A stretch of 64,000 nucleotides of DNA from Rothia amarae. GTDB taxonomy: Bacteria > Actinomycetota > Actinomycetes > Actinomycetales > Micrococcaceae. The DNA lies in assembly GCF_014705945.2 (NCBI RefSeq), contig NZ_CP061538.1, positions 1,922,001-1,986,000 of the forward strand, in the 5' to 3' direction. The stretch's first letter is position 1, and every line of letters starts with the position of its first letter. The translations under genes were made by a program, and so were the position numbers. The notes under the pieces were generated by a model. The model saw only the letters and a list, made by a program, of their open reading frames with translations. It did no database searches and was not told where the DNA came from. Below, in pieces: positions 47,388-56,403 of this stretch.

Positions 47388-48764
47388 CTATTCAGATTTT
47401 GGCGGGACGATCGTGATGGACGCGGTCGCCGGATGGTCGGGATTGTGCTGGATTTCGGGAAGAGCGTTGGTTTCGGGGTCCGGTTCGAAGACATAGCGCC
47501 AGAGGGCAGGAACCGCTAGCGTGAAACCGCCAATAGCTAGAATGCAAACAGCACCGCCTAGCATTGCCGCCACCGCCGATCCCACGAGTTGGGCGACGCC
47601 ACCGACCATTGCGGTGCCGAGGTTGGGGCCACCGGTCACGGTCACAATGAACATCCCATTCATGCGACCCAGCATGCTGTCCGGCGCTGCCGTTTGAATA
47701 ATGGTGGAGCGGAAAACCGACCCCAAAGCATCACACCAACCAGCGAATGCCAGGCCCGCAGCGCCCAGTAAAATTGCCCAGAGATTCTCCGCCAGCGACG
47801 TCGAGGGGTTACGCCCGTCCAACCAAAAGGCTACAGCGCCAAAAGCGAAGAACCCGGCACCCCAGCCTACGTATGAAAGGGTGAGAAAACGCCCCTGACG
47901 GCGTACGTTCTTGAGCCAACCGGAGAAAGTCACGCCTAGGAAAGCTCCTACTGCACCTGCGGAAAGCAAGACGCCAGATGCGGCATCACCGCCACCAAAT
48001 GCCACTACAACAAGGGCTGGAATAAGGGGTTTTGCTTGCGCGAAAATCATGCCGATGAGGTCCACCACGAACGTCATGCCGACCACGGGAACCTGACGTA
48101 CGAACGAGAAGCCTTCGACGACCGAACGGATACCACGGGAGGCCCCTTCAGCTTTCTTCTCCGGCACCATGGGAGGTAACTCGTAGAGGGCCCACAGCCC
48201 TACCATCATGGCGAAAACGTTAATAGAGTACGTCCATGGATAACCCACCGTTGCCACCAGCGCACCGCCAAGCATGGGGCCAACGCTCATGCCCAAGGTT
48301 CCCACCGTCATATTTAAAGCGTTAGCAGCCGGTAGCAGACGGCGCCGAACTAGCCGTGGAATAATCGCACCGCGCGCTGCCTGGTTGATGGGTTGAAGCA
48401 GCGATTCCAAGGCAACCAAGCCATAGAGTAACCAAATATTATGAAGCCCCATCCACGCGTGAACGGCAATTGCCACAGTAACCAGCCACATGCTGATAGA
48501 TGCCAGGAGAGCAACCTTGCGACGGTCGTAGGTATCAGCAATGACGCCGCCGTATAGACCACCCAAAATGAGTGGTCCAACCGCCACCAATCCCGTCAGA
48601 CCCACCGCGCCTGGCGAACCTGTGATGGAGAAAATCTCCAGGGCAATCGCAATCGCAGTGATCTGAAACCCCATGGTAGAAAACACCGACCCCATCCAGA
48701 TACGGCGGTAATCTCGGCTTTCTTTAAGCGGGGTGGTGTCCATGAACAGTGAGGGCATGAACAC
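47388..48764 (-). CDS. Major facilitator superfamily transporter
   Basis: A 458-residue proton-coupled permease with 12 membrane helices and the loop-2 motif GGVIADTYDRRKVALL near residues 73-88, typical of the EntS/MdrA group of exporters. The last 30 residues are cytosolic. The substrate is not predictable. The gene sits between two direct copies of the 58-bp palindrome (13 bases after its stop, 28 bases before its start), with no other gene in that interval. Its first seven codons are hydrophobic, so a later start is possible. Confidence 0.88.
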   Translation of the reverse strand: MFMPSLFMDTTPLKESRDYRRIWMGSVFSTMGFQITAIAIALEIFSITGSPGAVGLTGLVAVGPLILGGLYGGVIADTYDRRKVALLASISMWLVTVAIAVHAWMGLHNIWLLYGLVALESLLQPINQAARGAIIPRLVRRRLLPAANALNMTVGTLGMSVGPMLGGALVATVGYPWTYSINVFAMMVGLWALYELPPMVPEKKAEGASRGIRSVVEGFSFVRQVPVVGMTFVVDLIGMIFAQAKPLIPALVVVAFGGGDAASGVLLSAGAVGAFLGVTFSGWLKNVRRQGRFLTLSYVGWGAGFFAFGAVAFWLDGRNPSTSLAENLWAILLGAAGLAFAGWCDALGSVFRSTIIQTAAPDSMLGRMNGMFIVTVTGGPNLGTAMVGGVAQLVGSAVAAMLGGAVCILAIGGFTLAVPALWRYVFEPDPETNALPEIQHNPDHPATASITIVPPKSE

Positions 48765-48792
48765 CAGTGTAATCAGGACGTAGAAGCAGGTG

Positions 48793-48850
48793 GGTCACCT
48801 TTTCCGCGAAAATGCGCTGAAATAAGTACACTCTCGCTGATTTACTGACC
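48793..48850. repeat. 58-bp palindromic repeat, copy B
   Basis: Same length and orientation as copy A; the left arm has decayed (GGTCACCTTTTCCG), while the core and right arm are kept. It lies in the gap between the divergent MFS and aldo/keto reductase genes, so it cannot serve as a terminator for either. Confidence 0.8.
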
Positions 48851-48893
48851 CTTCAGCAGAGAGAATAGAAGAAACACCGATGAGAGGAACACT

Positions 48894-49772
48894 ATGAACA
48901 TTCCCGAGAACCAACCCCTGAAAACTTTTTCCGATGGCAAGACCATTCCCCAGATGGGCTTCGGCGTCTGCGGTATTGCCCCGGATGCCACCGAACGTGC
49001 CGTGCTCACAGCGTTTGAAACCGGCTACCGCCACGTCGATACTGCCACCATCTATAAGAACGAAAAAGAAGTTGGTTCAGCGCTGAAAAATTCGGGGCTT
49101 ACCCGCGAAGATGTCTTTGTGACCGGCAAGCTGTGGAACACCGATCAGGGTTTTGAAACTGCTCTGGAAGCCTGCGAAAAATCGTTGGAATTACTAGATA
49201 CCGATTATCTTGACCTCTATCTGATTCACTGGGCCCAGCCTGCCCTGGGAAAGTACCGACAGTCATGGGACGCGCTTATTGAGTTGCGCGAGCGCGGACT
49301 GGTCAAATCTATTGGCGTTTCGAATTTCACGACCGAACAGATTGATTCGTTGAAACCGAGCAGGGTTACTCCCGTGGTGCATCAGATTGAGCTACACCCC
49401 TATCTCAATCAGCAGATTCAGCGCGCCGATAACGCCGACCGTGGAATCTTGACCGAGGCATGGTCGCCGCTCGGGCAGGGCAAGGATATTAACGACGACG
49501 CCGTCGCCGCTATCGCCGCCGAGCACGGCATTACTAATGCGCAGGTTATTCTTGCCTGGCATTTGGCGATTGACAATATTGTGATTCCTAAGTCGGTCAC
49601 TGCCGAGCGTATTCGCGCTAATTTTGAGGCTCCGCAGGTGCATTTGACCGTTGATAATCTAATGGCTTTGGGTTCGCGTCCCCAGGGTGAGCGATTGGGC
49701 GGAGATCCCGCTGAAGGCGATTTGGGTGCGCCCGAGTATTCAGACCGCGACTCTTTTCGTTCAGCTAAATAA
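48894..49772 (+). CDS. Aldo/keto reductase (first of a tandem pair)
   Basis: A 292-residue NADPH-dependent reductase of the 2,5-diketo-gluconate reductase type. The catalytic Asp-Tyr-Lys-His set is visible: DTATIYKNE (Asp, Tyr), GKLWNTDQG (Lys) and LIHWAQP (His). The cofactor site IVIPKSVTAERIRANF is near 239-254. The last 40 residues extend beyond the family end (PQGERLGGDPAEGDLGAPEY). It is followed 60 bases later by a paralogue; the two share most motifs and are probably an old duplication. Substrate unknown. Confidence 0.9.
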   Translation: MNIPENQPLKTFSDGKTIPQMGFGVCGIAPDATERAVLTAFETGYRHVDTATIYKNEKEVGSALKNSGLTREDVFVTGKLWNTDQGFETALEACEKSLELLDTDYLDLYLIHWAQPALGKYRQSWDALIELRERGLVKSIGVSNFTTEQIDSLKPSRVTPVVHQIELHPYLNQQIQRADNADRGILTEAWSPLGQGKDINDDAVAAIAAEHGITNAQVILAWHLAIDNIVIPKSVTAERIRANFEAPQVHLTVDNLMALGSRPQGERLGGDPAEGDLGAPEYSDRDSFRSAK

Positions 49773-49832
49773 GTAGAGAGCTGCAGCGCCGCTGAGTAAG
49801 CTAAAACTGCATACTCTCTGGAAAGGAAAAAT

Positions 49833-50669
49833 ATGACTGCCTCACCGCTGAAAAAATTCAATGATGGTAACGAGATTCCCCAGCTGGGCTACGGCGTCTG
49901 GCAGGTTGAGAACGAAGTTGCAGAGAAGGTCGTGGAGCAGGCATTAGATGCCGGTTTCCGCCACGTTGATACCGCTCAGATTTATGGAAATGAAGAGGGC
50001 GTTGGCGCGGCTCTTGCTCATTCTTCGGTGAGCGAAGACGACGTTTTCGTGACCACCAAGGTGTGGAATGACCAGCAGGAGTTCGAGAAGGCACAGGCCT
50101 CTTTTGAGGTGTCGATGAAGAAGCTTGGTCTCTCCAAGCCGCTGGATTTGCTTCTCATTCACTGGGCGAAGCCGGTTCAGGATACCTACCTTGAGGCGTG
50201 GAAAGCACTCATTAATTTGCAGAAACAGGGCAAGGTGCGCAGCATTGGCGTTTCGAACTTCCCCGAGGAGCAGTTGCGCGAAATCATTGCCGAAACCGGC
50301 GTAACCCCTGCCATCCACCAGATTGAATTACACCCCTACTTCAATCAGCACGCTTTGCGCGAGGTTCATAAAGAATTGGGGATTTTGACCGAGGCGTGGT
50401 CACCGCTGGGTCAGGGGGGCGACATTTTGAACGACCCCGTGGTCGTGGAGATTGCTCAGGCGCACGAGGCAACCCCTGCTCAGGTTGTCATTGCCTGGCA
50501 TCTGGCACTGGGTAACGTGGTGATTCCTAAGTCGGTTACCCCAGAGCGCATCAAGGAAAACTTCGCGGCACTTGATATCAAGCTCACCGACGACGAGGTA
50601 GAGAAGATTTCTGCTCTGACTAAGAACGACGGTCGTATTGGCCCCGATCCCAAGGACTGCGACTTCTAA
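49833..50669 (+). CDS. Aldo/keto reductase (second of a tandem pair)
   Basis: A 278-residue paralogue of the gene before it. The active-site residues are in DTAQIYGNEEGVG (Asp, Tyr), TKVWNDQQ (Lys) and LIHWAKP (His), and the cofactor motif is VVIPKSVTPERIKENF. It ends with NDGRIGPDP, the usual family ending, unlike the extended first copy. AAAGGA precedes the ATG. A terminator follows, so the pair probably shares one transcript. Confidence 0.92.
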   Translation: MTASPLKKFNDGNEIPQLGYGVWQVENEVAEKVVEQALDAGFRHVDTAQIYGNEEGVGAALAHSSVSEDDVFVTTKVWNDQQEFEKAQASFEVSMKKLGLSKPLDLLLIHWAKPVQDTYLEAWKALINLQKQGKVRSIGVSNFPEEQLREIIAETGVTPAIHQIELHPYFNQHALREVHKELGILTEAWSPLGQGGDILNDPVVVEIAQAHEATPAQVVIAWHLALGNVVIPKSVTPERIKENFAALDIKLTDDEVEKISALTKNDGRIGPDPKDCDF

Positions 50670-50689
50670 GCGGTACACGACTGCAGAAT

Positions 50690-50726
50690 AAACCGGGTGA
50701 GGTGTTTCTACCTCGCCCGGTTTCTT
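50690..50726 (+). terminator. Rho-independent terminator of the aldo/keto reductase pair
   Basis: A 14-bp stem with G-U pairs (50690-50703 with 50710-50723) and a 6-base loop is followed by CTTGATTTTT. Confidence 0.8.
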
Positions 50727-50899
50727 GATTTTTGGCTGGGTGCTCCGTCCATATTTTTATGAATTGTTGCCAAATCGCAACCAAATATTGAGGTTTCTAG
50801 GGTTGAATTTTCAGCTTATTTGTACTCAACGGTGCTATTTTTGGGTTAGATGATACAACCTGCCTCCGGTGGAGGAGCGTCTGAAGAAATCGAGTAACC

Positions 50900-51451
50900 A
50901 TGGTCAGCAATATCAATAAACTCCTTGCCAGCGAAAAAATTCGCTTTCTGATGGTGGGAGGTTTCTGCTTTATTCTGACCATGACTATTAATTACGGTCT
51001 GAAATATACGATTATGACCGAGAAGCCCACCACTGCCCTGCTCATAGCCACAGCCATTGCCTCTGTGGTCTCCTATATTCTCTCTGCGCGTTGGACGTGG
51101 AAGGACGCCGGCGGCGATCCCCGCCCCAAGGAGATGGTTGGTTTCACGCTGGTGACCCTCGGCGGGATCGCTTTAAACGCTGCGCCACAGTGGGTATCTC
51201 GTTACGTTTTCCATTTGGAAACGCCCTATATTTCCCTGCTTGCCCAAGAAACCTGCGACTTCTTGGCTGGTCCCATCCTGGGTACTCTCATTGCCATGAT
51301 CTTTCGTTACTGGGCTCTTGATCGGTTTGTGTTCCACGGTAAGCAGGCGCGCCAGGACGCACAGCTGAGCGAAATCATTCCAATTACTCGCCCGATTCCC
51401 CGCCAAAAACTGCAAGCACCAGCGGGGAATTCAATTGACAAAGCGGCATAG
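50900..51451 (+). CDS. GtrA-family membrane protein
   Basis: A 183-residue protein with four membrane helices in residues 12-140, matching the GtrA family that helps move lipid-linked sugars or teichoic/arabinan precursors. The first helix has RFLMVGGFCFILTMTINYGL and the fourth contains FRYWALDRFVFHG, both typical. A 40-residue cytosolic tail follows. The 230 bases before it hold the reductase terminator and an A/T-rich promoter region; the ribosome-binding site is weak. It converges with tex, 3 bases apart. Confidence 0.85.
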   Translation: MVSNINKLLASEKIRFLMVGGFCFILTMTINYGLKYTIMTEKPTTALLIATAIASVVSYILSARWTWKDAGGDPRPKEMVGFTLVTLGGIALNAAPQWVSRYVFHLETPYISLLAQETCDFLAGPILGTLIAMIFRYWALDRFVFHGKQARQDAQLSEIIPITRPIPRQKLQAPAGNSIDKAA

Positions 51452-51454
51452 GCG

Positions 51455-53872
51455 TTACCGGCGGCGATGCGCCACGCCGCTACCTTTTCGAGCTCCACCA
51501 GGCTTTGATGCGTTCGTCCGTGCAGAAGAATGATTCCCCCGCACGTGCTTTGGCTTCGCGGGTTTTTCTTCAAGGAGCAGAGACAGCGCTATGCGGCCAC
51601 GCTGGGCGTTAACCTCAGTCACCCGCACTTTCACGACGTCGCCAGAGCGCACAATCTTGTGCGGATCATCCACGTAGCCGGTACTCATCTGCGAGATGTG
51701 CACCAGTCCATCCTGGTGTACTCCGATATCCACGAAGGCGCCAAAGGCAGCCACATTTGAAACCGTTCCTTCAAGAATCATACCGACGGCGACGTCGTCA
51801 ATCGTCTCGACGCCGGGGGTGAATTCGGCGGTCTGGAAGTCCGGCCGGGGATCACGCCCGGGTCGTTCGAGTTCGGCAAAAATATCGCGTACCGTGGGCA
51901 GCCCAAAACGTTCGCTCACATAATCTTCAGGCTTCAACTGAGCCAGTTTCTCAGCGGAAACCGAGCTGCCTTGCATCCCTCCGGCGTCATGTACGATAGC
52001 GCGAGCGAGATCGTAGGCTTCGGGGTGAACGCCTGAGGCGTCGAGGGGCTCGGAGCCATCTGCAATGCGAATAAACCCGGCAGCCTGTTCGAATGCTTTA
52101 GGGCCAAGACGGGGAACTTTCAAGAGATCCTGGCGGGTGGAAAAAGCACCATTTTCCTCACGGAACTTCACGATTGCCTCACTGGTGGTGGCGTTGATAC
52201 CCGCTACATGTGAGAGCAGGGCGGGAGAGGCAGAATTGACCCACACGCCTACCGCATTCACACAATCTTCCACGGTGGCATCCAGAGATTTGGCAAGGAT
52301 GTTTCCCGGTATATCGTGCTGATACTGACCCACTCCAATAGACTGCGGGTCGATTTTTACCAGCTCAGCCAAGGGGTCTTGTAAACGGCGGGCGATAGAT
52401 ACCGCCCCGCGTAAAGAGACATCCATGTCGGGTAGTTCTTCGGTGGCTAGTGCAGATGCCGAATACACGGATGCACCGGCTTCAGACACCGTTACTTTCT
52501 GTACACCGTCATTCCCCTGTTGCGCCAGCCGTTTGAGGAGATCACCCGCCAAGCGGTCTGTATCGCGCGAAGCGGTGCCGTTTCCAATGGAGAGCAGTTC
52601 TACCTTAAACTCACGCACCATCGTTTCTAGCTGGTCCAGCGCCTCATCCCAGCGGTTTTGGGGGGCATGCGGATAGATGACAGCCGTATCTAGTACCGCG
52701 CCGGTAGGAGAGACCACCGCAATTTTGACGCCGGTGCGAAGCCCCGGATCCAGACCCAGCACGGTGCGGTTGCCCGCCGGTGCAGCCAGCAATAAATCAC
52801 GCAGATTGGAGGCGAAAACTGCCGCCGCGTCCTTTTCTGCGCGCTCGGTGAGTTGGGTACGCAGGTCGGCAGCAAGGCGGGGCAAAACTTTTTGCCGCCA
52901 TGCCGAGCGAACGGTAGCGGCAAGCCAGCCCAAAACGCGTTCGTCATCTGAGACCGTATTCAGAATCTGCACGGGAATGCCCAGGGCAAATGCCACCGCC
53001 GATTCGAAGGACGCGCGGGCGGTCTCATATCCTTCGGTGAGGTTTTGATGGCGGGCTAAAGCTTCACCCTTGAGCCCGGTTTTAGGGCCGGGAACCTCTG
53101 CCACATCTACGGTGACTTTGACTTCCCCGGACTTTTCAGCCCGCATGAGGGCCATCAACCGGTGCGAAGGAATCTTACGGATTCTCTCGGAAAAATCATA
53201 GTAATCGGAAAATTTGCTGGTCTCTTGTGCCAGCACAGTGCGGTGGCTCGGCACCACCTTTGAGGTAATTACTCCGGTGTTCCAGAGTTTTTCTCGCAGC
53301 TCGTCCATGAGTTCGTGGTCGTAGACGGCGTATTCATGCAAGATAGCGCGGGCACCAGCGAGGGCAGTTTCAGTATCGGGTACTGCTGTGTCGTCCGGTG
53401 CGCCCTTTTCTGCAGGGTGAATGTAAGCGGCAGCGATATCGTGCAAATCTGCCAGCGGAACTTCTAACAAATCGTCCACTAGAGGCTCTAATCCAGCTTC
53501 CAACGCTATCTGCGCTTTGGTTCGCCGCGCCACTTTGTAGGGAGCGTAGAGCGATTCCAATTCATTCTTGGTGGACGCCGCCAATACTGATGCCTTCAGC
53601 GAGGGTTCGAGCACACCCCGCTCGGTGAGCAACTGTAAGATACTTGAACGCCGGTCTTCAAGCTCTCGCAAGTACCCCAGGCGATCTTGGAGCAAGCGAA
53701 GCTGGACGTCACTCAGCCCACCGGTTTTTTCCTTGCGGTAGCGAGCGATGAAGGGCACCGTAGCACCAGAATCGAGCAGCTCAATTACTGCGCGAACGCT
53801 GGAGAGTTCCACTCCCAGTTCGCCGGTGAGCGCGCTCTCAATTTGATGCAAAACGGTGCTGGCTGATGTCAT
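51455..53872 (-). CDS. tex: Tex-family RNA-binding transcription accessory protein
   Basis: An 805-residue nucleic-acid-binding protein related to eukaryotic Spt6. It has the N-terminal helical part with FIARYRKEKTGGLSDVQLRLL, the YqgF-like nuclease fold (NRTVLGLDPGLRTGVKIAVV), helix-hairpin-helix motifs (QDLLKVPRLGPKAFEQAAGFIRI), and an S1 domain near 695-765 (VGMILEGTVSNVAAFGAFVD). The last 40 residues are basic and Ser/Gly/Asn rich. All domains are complete and length is typical. It is a single-gene unit. Confidence 0.94.
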   Translation of the reverse strand: MTSASTVLHQIESALTGELGVELSSVRAVIELLDSGATVPFIARYRKEKTGGLSDVQLRLLQDRLGYLRELEDRRSSILQLLTERGVLEPSLKASVLAASTKNELESLYAPYKVARRTKAQIALEAGLEPLVDDLLEVPLADLHDIAAAYIHPAEKGAPDDTAVPDTETALAGARAILHEYAVYDHELMDELREKLWNTGVITSKVVPSHRTVLAQETSKFSDYYDFSERIRKIPSHRLMALMRAEKSGEVKVTVDVAEVPGPKTGLKGEALARHQNLTEGYETARASFESAVAFALGIPVQILNTVSDDERVLGWLAATVRSAWRQKVLPRLAADLRTQLTERAEKDAAAVFASNLRDLLLAAPAGNRTVLGLDPGLRTGVKIAVVSPTGAVLDTAVIYPHAPQNRWDEALDQLETMVREFKVELLSIGNGTASRDTDRLAGDLLKRLAQQGNDGVQKVTVSEAGASVYSASALATEELPDMDVSLRGAVSIARRLQDPLAELVKIDPQSIGVGQYQHDIPGNILAKSLDATVEDCVNAVGVWVNSASPALLSHVAGINATTSEAIVKFREENGAFSTRQDLLKVPRLGPKAFEQAAGFIRIADGSEPLDASGVHPEAYDLARAIVHDAGGMQGSSVSAEKLAQLKPEDYVSERFGLPTVRDIFAELERPGRDPRPDFQTAEFTPGVETIDDVAVGMILEGTVSNVAAFGAFVDIGVHQDGLVHISQMSTGYVDDPHKIVRSGDVVKVRVTEVNAQRGRIALSLLLEEKPAKPKHVRGNHSSARTNASKPGGARKGSGVAHRRR

Positions 53873-54063
53873 ACCTCTAGTTTCTCATTAGAGGGGATTC
53901 CCCGCTAATCGAAGGGGAAGGCTTATTCAAGTAATAGAACTACTTATGATTGAAGCCCTCAACTGAGCGGACTACATTTGAAAAGATACATTATTTTCAA
54001 TCGGAGTCATTTCGTGATTGCATGTAGTGTTCTTTAACTGACTTTAGAAAGTAGCTACCTACC

Positions 54064-55530
54064 GTGAATGAATCGGATTCATACGAGAAGTTTGTTGAAA
54101 ACTACTCAGATCTCCTGGACCAGCTGGTTCGGGCGGGGTGGACTCCCGGCGAAGCATACAGTCGTTTTACTACCCTCTTTCCCGAGGTAAACCCTGACTT
54201 TGTGCATAAAGCTATTAATTCCGGTCGCTGGACTTTCATAGGTCGCAAGGAGAATCTACTCAATAATGTGATGATGGCAGCGGCTCTCTGGTATGCCGTA
54301 GCAGTCACCCACGATCTTGATCCTGAACCTGAGTACACCGCGGTTCACCTTGACCCTGTAATTGTTCAGGATTTATCCCGTCTCTTTACTACTGCAGGGG
54401 TAGATGCTCAAAAGATCGCTTCTATCATGAGCCGCTGTGGCGCCACGTTGAAGCACCTGGCAGAAAACCCCTATATTCGCTTAGACGAGGTTACCTACGA
54501 CGATTTCCTCGAAGACTTACCCGCCGAGGTTCAGGGAATCTCAGATGATGTCTTTCTCTGGCCCCCGCAACGCTCGATCATCGAAGATCGTCTGGGTGAG
54601 GGAAATTTTTCTCAGGCACTTTTGCGGGTTGGAATTTGCCCTCCTGACTTGGAAGAACTCGGCATGAGCGTTTCTGCTTCAGCAGTCAGCGATCGTGCTT
54701 TTCGCAACGCCTTAGGGGAGTTCCTTAGTTACTGCATTCGCTATGACCGTAACCCCACTGTTCTGCTGTACGGTAGCTGGGCTGTGGCTCGCAATCAGAT
54801 AGGCAGAGCACCCCTGGTCGGTGCAGTGCGCGCCAAATACGGTTCCTGGCATCGGGCGCTGAAACTTGGACGTCGCATGGTCAACGATGCTCTGCAGATG
54901 AGCCATGCTAAGGCTGTGCCCGCGCGTCCGGTGGAGTCCTATACCTCTTCAGAGTCCGCTCCGCTCCGCATTGAAGATTTGAAGGCGCAGGGTATCGGGG
55001 TGGTGCAACAAGCACCGCATAACCCCCATGAGGTAGAACGTCAGGCATGGAAGTCTCTCACCAACGTTCTCTTCGCCAGATTAAGAGAACTTCCCTGGAA
55101 CCAGACTCTACGAGTTTATTACCTCACCCCGGGGTCAATTGCCGCAGGTGATTACACCCCCTACGTCAGCATTTTGCGCTCCCCCGGCGGGTACCTGTGC
55201 GAGATTACAGATTCTAACGATTTCTCAATGCGCAAAGAGGAATACAACATTGAGTATTTGCGAGAGCAAGGTTGGGGTGAGCCGAGCGAAGGAACTCTCA
55301 CCTGGTCCCAGAATTTCTTTGACTCCTCTGCTGCTGCCGAGCACATTATTCGCGCCATGCGAGAGGGTCTGCACTGTGAACGCCCCGATTATTTCCAGTC
55401 TGATGACCCCACTAATTCCTCTCGTACTCATGTAGTGGATCCTACGACCGGGTCTGTTCCGATGGTTCCTGCCCAGTTCATCGAGGATTCGACTACTCGA
55501 ATCAGCGTACAATCTGAGCTGAACGACTAA
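54064..55530 (+). CDS. Protein with homing-endonuclease-associated repeats, function unknown
   Basis: A 488-residue cytosolic protein, not recognised as a whole. Residues 10-60 and 210-275 contain helical repeats; the second (FRNALGEFLSYCIRYDRNPT... KYGSWHRALKLG) has the F/Y-G-S-W-x-x-A-L ending of homing-endonuclease-associated repeats, which bind DNA. Residues about 335-460 form a separate domain with YVSILRSPGGYLCEI and EYLREQGWGEPSEGTLTWSQ, which recalls the helper domains of actinobacterial secreted-toxin or type VII loci. The start is GTG. It is immediately followed by a membrane-anchored HNH nuclease gene (stop and start codons touch), so the two are one operon. Confidence 0.75.
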   Translation: MNESDSYEKFVENYSDLLDQLVRAGWTPGEAYSRFTTLFPEVNPDFVHKAINSGRWTFIGRKENLLNNVMMAAALWYAVAVTHDLDPEPEYTAVHLDPVIVQDLSRLFTTAGVDAQKIASIMSRCGATLKHLAENPYIRLDEVTYDDFLEDLPAEVQGISDDVFLWPPQRSIIEDRLGEGNFSQALLRVGICPPDLEELGMSVSASAVSDRAFRNALGEFLSYCIRYDRNPTVLLYGSWAVARNQIGRAPLVGAVRAKYGSWHRALKLGRRMVNDALQMSHAKAVPARPVESYTSSESAPLRIEDLKAQGIGVVQQAPHNPHEVERQAWKSLTNVLFARLRELPWNQTLRVYYLTPGSIAAGDYTPYVSILRSPGGYLCEITDSNDFSMRKEEYNIEYLREQGWGEPSEGTLTWSQNFFDSSAAAEHIIRAMREGLHCERPDYFQSDDPTNSSRTHVVDPTTGSVPMVPAQFIEDSTTRISVQSELND

Positions 55531-56310
55531 GTGGCACGCAGAAGACTTAGATCAAAGAAGCTCCCCCTCAAAGTTCGTTTTTACCTCAGCCTGATTTTCC
55601 TAGCAATCCTTGTGGTTGCGGGCATTTTTTGGTGGGGTAAGAACGGCTGGGACTGGGACGCCGCCGTCGATGCCTTGCGCCCCGCTGGTACGCCCGTCAG
55701 CACAGGTTTTGCTCATAGCGGGATATCAACCTACTCCACAGCGTCAGATGTCTTAGGCACCTTAGAAGTTCGCCAGCCCGGTGAGGTAACGGGATATTCG
55801 CGGGAGATGTTTGGCAAAGCATGGTCAGATGTGGATGGTAACGGCTGCGATCAGCGCAACGATGTGCTCACCCGCGATCTGCAGAATCTCAAGCGCAACG
55901 AGAACTGCAAGGTCGTTTCAGGCACTTTAGTTGATCCTTACACCGGCTCCTCGGTAGATTTCACGCGCGGTGAGCAGACCAGCCAGTTGGTTCCCATCGA
56001 CCACGTAGTAGCACTATCAAATGCCTGGCAAACAGGCGCCACTTTGCTGAGTGAGTCTCAGCGAGCGCAGTTGGGCAATGATCCGCTGAACCTTCAAGCA
56101 ACCACCAGCGCAGCAAATAGGGAGAAGTCCGATGCCGACGCCGCACATTGGCTTCCTCAACGTGGCTACCAGTGTGAGTACGTGGGGCGTCAGGTGTCCG
56201 TCAAAGCAGCTTACGGTCTCTGGGTCACGCCTACCGAGAAGCAGGCAATGGAGCGGGTTCTCAAAACCTGTCCTGAGCAACCCGCTTACCGTTCAAACGT
56301 CAAAAAATAA
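55531..56310 (+). CDS. Membrane-anchored HNH (DUF1524/GmrSD-type) endonuclease
   Basis: A 259-residue protein with a basic start, one membrane helix (residues 15-33) and an outward-facing nuclease domain. The HNH core is IDHVVALSNAWQTGA (His-Val-Val), the LNLQATTSAANREKSDADAA helix with its Asn, and HWLP. This is the DUF1524 pattern seen in secreted nucleases of actinobacteria. Two Cys pairs (GNGCDQRN/NENCK and YQCEYV/LKTCPE) could form disulfides outside the cell. The GTG start directly follows the stop of the repeat protein. Nutrient DNA degradation or interbacterial activity are both possible. Confidence 0.85.
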   Translation: MARRRLRSKKLPLKVRFYLSLIFLAILVVAGIFWWGKNGWDWDAAVDALRPAGTPVSTGFAHSGISTYSTASDVLGTLEVRQPGEVTGYSREMFGKAWSDVDGNGCDQRNDVLTRDLQNLKRNENCKVVSGTLVDPYTGSSVDFTRGEQTSQLVPIDHVVALSNAWQTGATLLSESQRAQLGNDPLNLQATTSAANREKSDADAAHWLPQRGYQCEYVGRQVSVKAAYGLWVTPTEKQAMERVLKTCPEQPAYRSNVKK

Positions 56311-56323
56311 GATCATCGAACAT

Positions 56324-56362
56324 GGACGCCGTCTTGCGCTTTAGAAGCGCAAGACGGCGTCC
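56324..56362. terminator. Hairpin terminator between the HNH gene and the permease
   Basis: A perfect 18-bp GC-rich stem (56324-56341 with 56345-56362), loop of 3. T runs are weak on both sides, but its position between converging genes and its stability favour a bidirectional terminator. Confidence 0.75.
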
Positions 56363-56403
56363 TGATTCGTATATCTCACCTTGGCGGATAAGAGCCTAAC
56401 AAC

